Part shown: positions 24,485 through 36,400 of the stretch, in pieces
Position numbering within the stretch: the stretch's first letter is position 1
Layout: each line of letters begins with the position of its first letter
Origin: Areca catechu
Taxonomy: Eukaryota; Streptophyta; Magnoliopsida; Arecales; Arecaceae
NCBI GenBank assembly: GCA_021397845.1
Contig: CM038044.1
Span: forward strand, 104,840,942-104,904,941
Direction of reading: 5' to 3'
DNA: 64,000 bases
The notes under the pieces: generated by a model
What the model saw: only the letters and a program-made list of their open reading frames with translations
Database searches by the model: none
What the model was told of the DNA's origin: nothing
Translations under genes and position numbers: made by a program

Positions 24485-27400
24485 TTAGGAACCATATATT
24501 GACCAAGCTCTAGGTTTTAAGGGTTGACCATCAAAAAGACCTTTCTTCCCTCTTTGATGTCATGATGGTATTCGGATTTAAGATTATTGGTCTAGATAGT
24601 GAGAGACTATTCTGAAATGCACAACTTGCATGGAGAAGGTTCCTTGAAGGAATGTGTAAGAATGAAAAAGTAGGGTATAAAAAGAACATACATGAGAGAA
24701 GGGAAAATAAAACAAGAAATATATATATTTATTTATGGTAAGAGTGTGGATAAACAGTACTTTTTGTGTGGCTCTTGAATTTGATACTCATAGTGACACT
24801 ACCCATTATGACAAAATGAACACATGCATGGTGCACCTGATTAGCAGCTGGTCAAGTTACAAAATTATAAGTTTGTGGTAAGTCTGGCAACATGATCACT
24901 AAAATGGTCTAGAACAAGAGAATAGGAAATATAGAGAAGATAATAAGAAATACATAGACAACTAATTCAGTGACAATGAGTGTTGTAAATGGCAACTAAG
25001 ATGTGCAGGTAGTCAAGAGACCCATAGCATGTATATGGCAAGGAAGGCGGAACCATCTTGAACCTCTCAATTCAGGGCATATTTAGCTGTACCAGTAGCA
25101 GACTGGGATGGTTTTGGCAATAAAATTAAGAAACTAGCCAGTGGTGAGAGAGTGAGAAGGAAAGAGAGAAAGAGAGGGAGAGAGAGGGGGTAGAGGGCGG
25201 TTGTAAGCAGCGGCTGTTGGAACAGGGGGAGAGAGGGCTTTTGAAGCTGTCTCTACTTCATGCATCAGAACAGGAGTGAAGCCCCTATTTCATATGGAAA
25301 CAGGGGTTTTGGCCTCTTTTTCTCTTTTTTTTTTTGATTTTTAAAAGTGAAGTCGGCAGCTACTGGCGCCTTCACTTGTTTTCTTTCTTTTTTTTTAAAA
25401 AACTCTTTAGGTGAAGTTGATAGTGTAATATTTCCTTGCAATTATATATGTATATTTCAATAAATTGCATGCGTTCTATTTCCATCTTGTTCTAATGAAA
25501 CTCTAGAAAGTAATATTTCCTTGCCTGCGTAGTCTTATTCTTTTTATTTTTTTAATTTATTTACTTGCAGATGAAGTTGAAAGCCTTGCTGCTGCTAGAC
25601 AGGCTGCCCTGTCTGGCTCTGAACCTTCAGACTCCATTCGGGTAGCACCACCAGACTAAGCATCTGCCATTTTCATACTATAAACTTGTTTATTCTTAAT
25701 CTATAAGGCAACAATTCTTTTTGTTAACATAACCGTGTGGTGTGAACTTTCATGTTGTCCCAATATGCCACTTGCTGAAACTTGCAGGTTGTCAATGCTT
25801 TGCTTACTCAGATGGACAGATTGAAATCATGGCCAAATGTAATCATTTTGACAACATCAAACATAACTGCAGCAATTGGTATGCACTTGTAAATTTAGTT
25901 TTTTGCTAGTTTGGTTATATTTATATATTCTGCTCTGGCAGGACTTTTATAATTATGTGCTTATGATTTTAGTGGCTATTGAACATTTGTTTTTCTGCAT
26001 CCAGTTGTTTAATTACTTCAACTGTTATTTCCACTATCTGTATTCTCCTTTTCGTGAGCACTAAGCCTATGTTATTGGTACCAGTATGCTTGTCATTTCC
26101 CAAAACCATTAGGGCTTTCCAATCTGGGGACATTAAAGGATTTTATCTGCAAGCCATACATTAGTATTCACATGCATGATATATAACTCTCTTGTAAAGA
26201 AACCAGTGGAAATAAAACAAGTTCAATTTAAGATGTGATGTTATCAGGGGAAAAAAGCCCTTAGAATTTAGATGTTCAGCATCAAATCTCTAAACTTTTG
26301 GGATATGTTAATTTTGACATATTTGGAATATGTTAATTTTGGCACCTGCTAATTTTGACAACTGCTAATTATTAGCAAGGACTTTCTTGCAAGAGTGGCA
26401 ATTTAATTAAATGATTTGATCATTTTATGATTAAGCTCGATACAAATTGAATTGGATTCAATTTGGTTGAGTTTCCGTGATGCCCTAGTCCAATTAGGTT
26501 TTGGACTAACCTAATTGCAAGTGTTGTAAGCCAATTTGATTTTGATCTAATTAGTTGTCTAATCCTATGTGAATTAAATCTAATTTAATTCAGTTAGGCT
26601 TAATCTATTCTAATTGGATTTAGTGGTCTTAATTGAATTAGTAACCAATTCCTAATTAGTTATGGATTTAAACCTAAACCTAAAAGGATTAGGAATATAG
26701 GTTAGTTAAAATCCTAATAGGGTTAAAATTAGTTAGTTGGTTGAATTAATTTCTAACTAATTCCTAACTTCTTTCTCTTTCCCTCTCGATGTTTTTTTCT
26801 TGATTAGCATGTAAGAAAGAAGGGGCGTGGCCCCTTCTTCACATGAAAATCCCAAGAAATAACGTGGAGAAATATGTGGGATGTGCCAAAGAAGTTTGGG
26901 CACTCTGAATCTCTCCCTACTTATCCTAATCCATCTAGATTTAGGTATTTGAATTTGACTCAAAACCCTTGTCCTAATTTTAGATGAGAAGGGACTCCAG
27001 GGAGACGAACTTTTATTTGTGGCATGAGCAAAATAGAGTCAAGGGAGACAAAAATATGGGATTTGCATGACCTCTTTTTGGCTTTAAACATGCGATGAGT
27101 TCTCACTTCTTTCACCCCACTCATTGTTCCACACCGTACAAAATAAAGAAAGAAATTTTTGATCACCCTCTTTCCTCTTGATCTTGAATGAAAGGTTCAT
27201 GTCAGATAAAGAAAAATATTCTTTCATGATTTCTTCAGAAGAGATTCATCTTCTTCCTTGGATCTCTAGTATAAAGAAAAGAAAAGAAGAAAAAGAAAAG
27301 AAAAGAAGAAAGGGAGATATAATCCAATGGTCAAAGCAAGGCCTGCAAGGTGCTAGCACTTCGATGGCCTCGGAACTTCGATTAGGCCATCTCAATGTGG

Positions 27401-30400
27401 ATACCAGTAGAGGCCGGGGGTGTGTGCGGCTCTAGCGGAGGCCGGGTGCATGCGCGGCTCCAGCGGATCCCAAGGCATCCATTAGATCCGATTCGATGAA
27501 GATGAAATAGTGCAACAGGTAAATAGATTTGATCTACTTGGTACTTTTATTTTTATTGTAAGTCTACATGTTCATGAATAGATCCTACAATGCATGCTTA
27601 GATTAGATTTTTATTTCCACAACAATTTAATTTTGATTAATTCAAAATTTTTGAGAAACCTACATGCAATCCAAAGATCGTCAGAAAGCTCATGATCCTC
27701 GGCCTAACTGATCCTCAACTTAGAGGACCCTAGGCCTGGTTCACCCTCAGCCTAGTTCACCTTCAGTTTGGTCGACCTTCAGCCTCGGTAAAGGTTCATC
27801 CCATCCTCAGCAATCTAGCTCTGGTAGCTCTCGGGCACACCAGAATAGCATCCTGAGATTCTTGGCCATAATCGACCCTCGGCCTCGACAGGGGGACCGG
27901 GTCCGACCCAAGACCCTTGATCGAAGAAAAGAAATTTTTTAGTAAAATACTTCTAGGCAACCAGCAAAGCAAATAGCCAATGCTCATTCCCATGCATATG
28001 GTGACATGGTCAAGAGGCCATCTCTTATAATCTCCACCAAATCCCCTTCATTAAAGGGACCTTGATACGTTTCAGACCATAGTCCCAGTCACCATTAAAG
28101 GGTGCAACCGGCGAAGCGGAAGAAACAAAGTTCCAAGTAGATGAGACAAGATTTTGTTTAAAGGAAGACAAACATTCTGACAGAGCCTGCAGCCCTATCA
28201 CTTTCCACTAAACCCATTAAGGGTTTCAACATTCCAGAAATGCACTTTTCCCCTATCTATAAAAGGGAATCCCTGGGAACCCCCAAGGTAAGCTTTTTCT
28301 ATGCCTTTTTATAGATCTGTCTATGGTCTACTTCTTCCCCTTGTTGCCCGTTGACTATCTTGATCTTCGAAGGGCCCTCGTTAGAGCCACCTCTGGCCAG
28401 GGCTTTTTTGCAAGTACAGCCCGCGAGCACCCCTCCTCCAGACACTCCAACAATTGGATAGAAAACAGCATCAACATGTAGCATAGCATATTGTCTTCAA
28501 AACTTTACATGTTTTACATGCGCAAATGTAATTTACATAGTTTAATATGCATCAAACCCAGATGTTCGGGCAAGTTGGGCCAATCAGTTCAGTCCAATCT
28601 CTATTTTTAAATTATAGAGATTGCATTGTGTTCAAGCCTATTTGGACTCATTCTATCATACTTCAATTTGGAAATAAGGCTCAAATTAAGTCCTAATCAA
28701 ATCTCTAAACTTTGAAACAAATTCAAATACCTAAATCTAGATGGATTAGGACAAGTAGGGAGAGATTCGGAGTGCCCAAACTTCTTTGGCACATCCCACA
28801 TATTTCTCCACGTTATTTCTTGGGATTTTCATGTGAAGAAGGGGCCACGCCCCTTCTTTCTTACTTGCTAATCAAGAAAAAAACATCGAGAGGGAAAGAG
28901 AAAGAAGTTAGGAATTAGTTAGAAATTAATTCAACCAACTAACTAATTTTAACCCTATTAGGATTTTAACTAACCTATATTCCTAATCCTTTTAGGTTTA
29001 GGTTTAAATCCATAACTAATTAGGAATTGGTTACTAATTCAATTAAGACCACTAAATCCAATTAGAATAGATTAAGCCTAACTGAATTAAATTAGATTTA
29101 ATTCACATAGGATTAAACAACTAATTAGATCAAAATCAAATTGGCTTACAACACTTGCAATTAGGTTAGTCCAAAACCTAATTGGACTAGGGCATCACTG
29201 AAACTCAACCAAATTGAATCCAATTCAATTTGTATCGAGCTTAATCATAAAATGATCAAATCATTTAATTAAATTGCCACTCTTGCAAGAAAGTCCTTGC
29301 TAATAATTAGCAGTTGTCAAAATTAACAGGTGCCAAAATTAACATATTCCAAATTTATAACTCTTACAAATTTAGACTTTCTAAATATGTAACTCAAGGA
29401 TCGCTGAACCGGTACCGGGACCCGTACTGGTCAGCGGACGGTACGGTCCGTGCCATACCGTACCGGCAAGCGTACTGGTATCAAAAAATTGAACAAAATA
29501 ATAGTTTTCCCCCCTCTCAAGCAAGGATCGCTGAACCAAATATGAAATGAGCCGGAACCGGACGGTTCGTACCGGTACGGTACCGTACCATACTGGTTCG
29601 GAATTAAATTTTTTTATTTTTTATTCCGTATCGATTTTAATGCATGAACTGTACCGGCTCTTGGCCGGTATGGTATGGTATGCCCCGTACCGGGCGGTAC
29701 GGGACGGTTCTGTGAACCCTGATGTAACTCTTACGTATTTTGATTCAATCATGTGATCAGGTCAAGCTCCTATTATGTGATCCGTAAGTTTCATTTTATC
29801 TGGTAGTGAGACATCATGATCTCCATCATAGTTTTATCAAACTCTTTCATGGACCGGAACAATTTCAGCTCACCTCATCAAGAATCATTGATTCGAAATG
29901 ATTTTAGTGGGCTTTCACAATCCACCATTGTTTAAGAATAAATCATATGCATCCTTATTCCCTCAATTCTCCCACTCTAAAGACCTAAACATATCTTTAA
30001 TACTTCTTAAATCTTAAAGAATGTTTTTACAATTTTCCAGCACTCATAGCTTAGATTTTATTGACATTCACTCATAACATTCACAGCAAAAATCAGATTA
30101 TGTACTTAGCATGGTTTATATGAGGCTTCTTTAGCCAAAGCTCAAAAGGATCTAGCTCATATTAAAATCTATTCAAATATGTTGGTGCACATTTTAGAGA
30201 TTAATTTCATGCTTAAGGAGTCAAATCTCCAATTGGATTTTTCAGGCTGAACACTTTCAGGCTTCAGCACTTAATGTACAAATTCAGTGATAGGTATAGC
30301 ATCCTTCTTGGTCTATCTCATAGACCTAGGATGCTATCCAAAGGTCTTTATTGGAGAATTATCTAGATAATCATAACCTAACCTAGGTTAGCACAGGAAG

Positions 30401-33400
30401 CACATTCCTAATAGGAGAATATTATTTACGTACAATGAGTAGAATTATATACTCTCATTGACCTTTTATAAACATGGGTTCCTCTTCTCGTTCTTGGCAG
30501 AATCAAGCTATTTGATCATGTCATAGAAATGAGCATTTCAATTCTGAGCAATTTGGTTTAGCCTATGTACATAAATCCTTTGTAGCTTAGACCTTGTATA
30601 TGATCACTGTCCATCAACCTGATCTCATCATGGTTAACTGCAATAGTAATTAGTATGAATTTCAGCATGGTTATGGTAAAAAGGTATCCATAGCCAATGT
30701 TGACTATAACCTTTAGCTTAAGTCTTGCCTTATAGATCTCTATCTAATTTCTTTTTATAGATCCATTATATTCATTACGTACTATACTTTTTGGTGGATC
30801 TATTTAAGTCCATACTAGGTTGAAGCATATCGAGTCTAACTTCATGGGATTCAACTATTTCTTGGAATCGATGTCTAACATCACCTCATTGTAAGTTTTT
30901 CGGATCGTCTCTATGTTCACTTTGTCCCACATGGGACACTTCTTTTGAGTCCTCTGTAAGCGTACCTCTGTATCTTTTGAAGGACAGGAGATCCTACTAG
31001 ACTTACGAGATGGAAGAGGAACTAATGTATTGGCTCGAATGGGTTCTATAAGTTGTGGCCCTTTACTCTTTTGAGACTATCTTTTTGAGCTTAATTATCC
31101 TCCTATTGCTATATTTAGGTTAAACTATTTAATCATGAATATAGACATTGGGTCATAACAACTTGTGAGCTACTTGGAAGTAGTATCCTAAAAATCAAGG
31201 AATACTGAATCGGTACCGGGCCTCGTACCGGTCACTGATCGATAAAGGAGTTTCTTCGAATTTTATGGGCCTCGTACGGGACTCGGTATGGTACGGTACC
31301 GTACCGTACCGAGCCCCGTCGAGGCCCATAAAATTCAAAGAAACTCCTTCCTTCATGGCAAAATTGTTTGACCTGAATCGGGCATGAATCAAACTCGAAC
31401 CGGGCCGAATTGAGCCTGAACCGGGCCGAACCGGATGGTATGCACCGATACGATATTGTACTGTACTGGTACGGTATAGAATTTTTTTATTTTTTTCAAC
31501 GATTTGGTACTCCGGACCATTTTTAATAGTTGAACCGTATCAGCTTTTGACCGGTATGGTACGGTACATCCTGAACCGGATAGTTTGGGACGGTATCGAG
31601 ATCCTTGCTAACAACTCTTTAGGATATAGGCCATTAGCAACCTAAACTCTAGCTAGTCCATGATCTACCTATATCTTATATAAGTGTTGTAAGAATGGAT
31701 TTAGGCTGAAATCAATTAAATTAGGTAAGCTGAGTCATGTAATCGTATCCTTAAAGATTTAGTGACTCTTATAATGGATCGAACCCTATCCAATAGGTTT
31801 CAATTTCTCTACTTAGACACCTTATCGAATTCGATATGTATGAGAAATCCATCTTGAGACTATGTCGAACAACTTGAGATGATTCTGAAATTTTTCTCAA
31901 AGGTAATCACTTGATCTCATCGAAGAACTTTAAGGAGCTTTTCCTAGTCTACACGTCGAATGTGTTATACACATTAATGTGTACCTAATCATATTTATGG
32001 TCCTCACTTGCATCCTTTGTCTCATAAAAGGTAGCTTGGTCAACGGTCTTCAAAATTGGATTCACAAATTGGAAGTGACTCAATAGTCAATTAGCCAAAA
32101 GGCCCATGGTTGCCCATGGTTTCCAAATTGATTATCCTTTCTTTTTGACTCGATTAAACCTAAGATGCCACTTATATACTTTAGGTTGACATCATTTCAC
32201 AGGATCTCTCAGATCCTATGGCACTCACTAACAACTCAGCAGATGCATCATATGCAAGTAGAGACTAACATTTATAAAATCATCCGAACCCAATGGATCA
32301 ATAATTTCATACTAAACAGAAATCAAATTTCTGCTCACAATAGATAATAGTCTCCTTAAGTAGCTGACATACCTTTCAAAGGTGTGTCATATTTATTTTT
32401 CAAGAATTCCAGGTACGTGGATAATTCCTATGATCATTTGATCTTTGAAGTGGAAACAACTTTCCATTATCAACGGCCATCCGATCTCTTGCTTCTTTAC
32501 AGGTCTCTTCTTCCAATTAGACGATCTTTTAGAAGAGAAGGTTTGCTCTGCATCGAGAAGCATGTCCCTTGAACCTTTCAATATCCCTTTATTAGTCACC
32601 AATTTGTCGACCTAATTGTCTTAATTTTATTCAAATGGTAGTTTATAATAAGCTATCCATATGAATTAGGCAAAGACGGTTGGATCAAATCCAATTCAAT
32701 CCTTATGCATTAACATGCCCGAGCTTTTCAAGCTCCTAATCCTTAAACATGTCAAACAATGATCATGGATCGATTGTACTTAGGTCAGCTAGAACGGCTT
32801 GGTAGTATAGGATAATCCTGGTATATTATTGTATTTAGCTTGTCTAATTAATTTTCAATTTGAGCTAGTCTTTATACTAGGTTATGGTTAATCGATTGAT
32901 CTAAGAATTAAGAGGGTTAAAAGCTGACTTTTAATCCATAGAGAGTAAAGACTCAAGTTAGATGATTATATTTAATTTTAAATTTGGTCTAGGAACTTTA
33001 AGCAATAAATTTAGGCTTCCACTATTTTCATGGATATCTCACACTCAGTGAAGATACGGAAACCCCAACATGACTAGGGTCCCTAGCGGGTATGGGGTAC
33101 TGCGGTCTCACTGATTTCGTGCACCTCATTTAACAATTATTAGTAACACATAAACCAATGAATGGATAACTCTTGTCTAATGTATCTCAAGCATGTTGCA
33201 GCAACAGTCTCTAAGTCATATAGGCTCACCTATCTGTTATTATCCACATTCCGTAGTTAAGTCAGAGCCATCGTTCATGCAAAATGAAGCCATCATTGGA
33301 TCCCTCATCGTGCCTAGTTATGGATCCAATCCCATCTTCACCCTAGAACATCTCATATTAATAGTGGTTGCACTGCCCCAATGCAATTGAACTATTATAT

Positions 33401-36400
33401 CCATCCGAGAACAATCAACACCCGAGAGACGCTCGCAGCTCTATAATGGTGGAAGATTAATGACTTAATATTTTTAAAGAGATTTAGGTCTCTACTTAAT
33501 TAATCAGTATAATTTCATGTTTGACTAACCTTCTGACTAAACTAATTTAGGTCAGCTTAATTTAAAAACCCTTTCACGATTCTTTTTCATGAGTCAAATC
33601 ATAGCGGCACCCCTACACGTCATAAGAGAACCCTATCAAATGGAAAGAGAGGGTCTTTAAGCCTTACTCTTTTGAACGGACGACCATGGTGATGCACTTA
33701 ATTTAAGTATTAAGGCAAAAAAGTCATATCATATATGAAATAAGGCTTAGTTTGGCACATCTGCTATCTATCCAACCTAATTTGGGTCAGCACATCTCAT
33801 GTCTGATTAACCTGGTTTAGATCGGCATATCTAATGTTTAACACATCTAGATTGGATTAGCACATCTGATATCTAACTGGTTTAGATCAGCACATCTCAT
33901 GTCTAATTGGTTTAAATCCGCACATCTCATGTCTAACTGGTTTAGATCCGGACATCTCATGTCTAATTGGTTTAGATCCGCACATTTTATATTTAAGTGA
34001 CCTGGTCCAGGTCATAGCTTAATTAGTCAGCCCATATCATGTCTAATTAATCAAGATGGCATGGGTGAAGTTGAATCAATAAGCAACCTTATTTAGAATA
34101 TAATTGATCCATTGGCTAAGTAAGATCGATGGGAGGGTTCTGCCATTTAATCTCTTTCCTCGATATCAGAGTTGGCTAGGTAAGAGTTAGTCTCAATTAA
34201 AAATCATGATTGATACTCGCCTTAGATACCAATTGGTTTATAGTTTTGAATTGGTCAGCTTAATCGGTTCAGACTTCATATCATGTCTAACTAATCATGA
34301 TGGCATGGGTGAAGTCGAATCAATAAGCAACCTTATTTAGAATATAATTGATCCATTGGCTAAGTAAGATCGATGGAAGGGTTCTGCCATTTAATCTCTT
34401 TCTTAGATATCAGAGTTGGCTAGGTAGGAGTTAGTCTCAATTAAAAATCATGATTGATACTTGCCTTAGATACCAATTGTTTATAGTTTTGAATTGGTCA
34501 GCTTAATCGGTTCAGACTTGACCACTGAGCCAAATCAGGTCTTTAGGTCAATCGATTGATATCAATCGTATCGATCAACTCAGATCATTGACATGGTCCT
34601 GAGCACTTTTGATGTAATCCTAATCAACTCTTGATTTGGTTTGTCTAGAGTTTAATCGATTGGGTTTCACTTAATCGAAGACTAAATGCAATCCAATTTT
34701 ATGACCTAATCGATTCGACCCATTCTCGATCCCTCATGTTTATGTTATAGGTTAAGATCTTAAATTCTCAATTTCAGATCCAATAACCTTAATTTCAGAT
34801 CATAAATTATTAATTTAAGTTTTGAAGACCATTTTCAAAGCAGGTCAATCTTCTGTTAGGACAACCTTTGTACTATAAAGGATTAATCTTATAGCAGGAC
34901 AACTTTATATCAGCACAAGATTAAATCTAACCAATTGTTGCCCAGTGCTGCAAGTCCAAGAGGGGGGGTGAATTGGGTTTTAAAAACTTTAAACAAATAT
35001 GTGCCAATTTGAAGCAATGAATCAATAGGTGCTTGTGTATTTCAAAAGTGTTTGTGATTAAAGAAAATATGCAGTGGAAATTATAAAGTAAATGCAAGAG
35101 TAAAAGCAATCACACAAACACAACAAGTTTATAATGGTTCGGTGCACTCCAAGGCATCTACATCCACTTCCCAAGTTTCTCTTGAGAATTCCACTATAAT
35201 TACCAAGATTACAGTCGATTATTTTTCCGGGCTCACTAATCAAAACCCAACTTGTTTTCACCGGGCTCACAAGTCAAACCTCTTGGTTTTCCAGGCTAAC
35301 CAAAAATCTTGTTGGTTTTGCGGGCTCACCAACAACCTAGTTGGTTTTACGGGATGACCAACAACCTAGTTGGTTTTTCGGGCTCACCAACAACTTGATG
35401 GTTTTCTGGGCTAACCAACAACCCAACTTGTTTTCATGGGATCACAAGTCAAAATCCTTGTTGGTTTTCATCACATAGGCTCACCAACAACCTAGATACT
35501 AGTTTCAATTCTTTTGAAACTAGTAAGCAATACAAGTACAAGTAAGCAGATATTTCGTTGAGGCACTTGATTGATGTTGTTGAGCTTGTTTTCATATTGT
35601 TGTTGAAGCTTCAAAGGATGCTTGAAGATGAGGACTTGGAAGTTGCTTCTTACTTTTAAATCCTTGGAGGCTCAACTCTTAACATTTCGAATCCTTAAAG
35701 TATTTTCAATTGGATCTTCAAAGGATTCTCTCAATCAATCCATTTCTTCTTCTTCACCTTTAGCTTGGTGGTGTTTAAATAGCTCTTCAAACATTAAATT
35801 ATTGTTTATGACCGTTGGAGAGGAAAAACTAACCATTTGAGCCAAGTTGGGGAAGTTCTGTGCTTCAGAGAAACTAGCCATTACAGTCCAAGTGTCGACA
35901 TTTCATCTTCATGAGCTGACACCTTGAGTCGACACTTGGTTTCCATGAGTCGACACTTGTTCAAAAAAGTCTTCTGAAGCTTTCTGGAATGCACTGGTGA
36001 GTCGACATTTCATCTGGTGAGTCGACATCTTGAGTCGACACTTCAGTCCATGAGTCGACACTTGGCCAAACTCCTGAAATCTGCTCGTTCTGTCTTTTGT
36101 TTGGTCTTAGGCTTTGAGTCGACACTTCACTATTCATGAGAAGATACTTGGATTTCATGAGTCGACACTTGGCTGTACCAGTGCTGGAACTTCTATAAAT
36201 TCAAATCTTGAGTACCTGTAACTGATTAATACACTTAATGCACAATTAGTACTTAAATATACTTAAGTATTTTGTCATAATCAAAACCAGAGTCAACAAT
36301 CTTCCCTTTTTTGATAATGACAAAATCTTTAAGTATATAAATAAGGTAAGCTCAAAAATAAATATAACATGCTCCAAAAGATTAACAATAAGCATCGAGC

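Larger units (their letters stand above)
26281..28717. other. Inverted segment spanning the ends of elements Y and X
   Basis: In + order this block holds part of the Y LTR (26,321-27,692) in + orientation, the Y target duplication as tgatc (27,693), the rest of the X 3' LTR in + orientation (27,698-28,476), the X target duplication as tgtag (28,477-28,481) and 0.2 kb of host sequence. The rest of X and Y lies in the opposite orientation with the complementary duplications gatca (40,905) and ctaca (50,638). Only an inversion of this block puts both elements back in order. A direct 18-bp repeat, atcaaatctctaaacttt, sits at both edges (26,281 and 28,696). Confidence 0.85.
26321..29354. repeat. 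Fold-back inverted repeat, about 640-bp arms
   Basis: The left arm 26,321-26,957 and right arm 28,718-29,354 are near-identical reverse complements around a 1.76-kb spacer. Both are copies of Y LTR sequence and resemble each other more than the third copy at 39,150-39,750. Confidence 0.9.

Noticed and set aside
26757..28918. Matching 65-68-codon frames at 26,757-26,963 and 28,712-28,918
   Set aside because: They lie in the two arms of the inverted Y LTR repeat; similarity reflects LTR copies, not a gene family.
33790..34000. Regular 30-bp repeats that could suggest a CRISPR array
   Set aside because: The units are directly adjacent without unique spacers and sit inside a plant retrotransposon.
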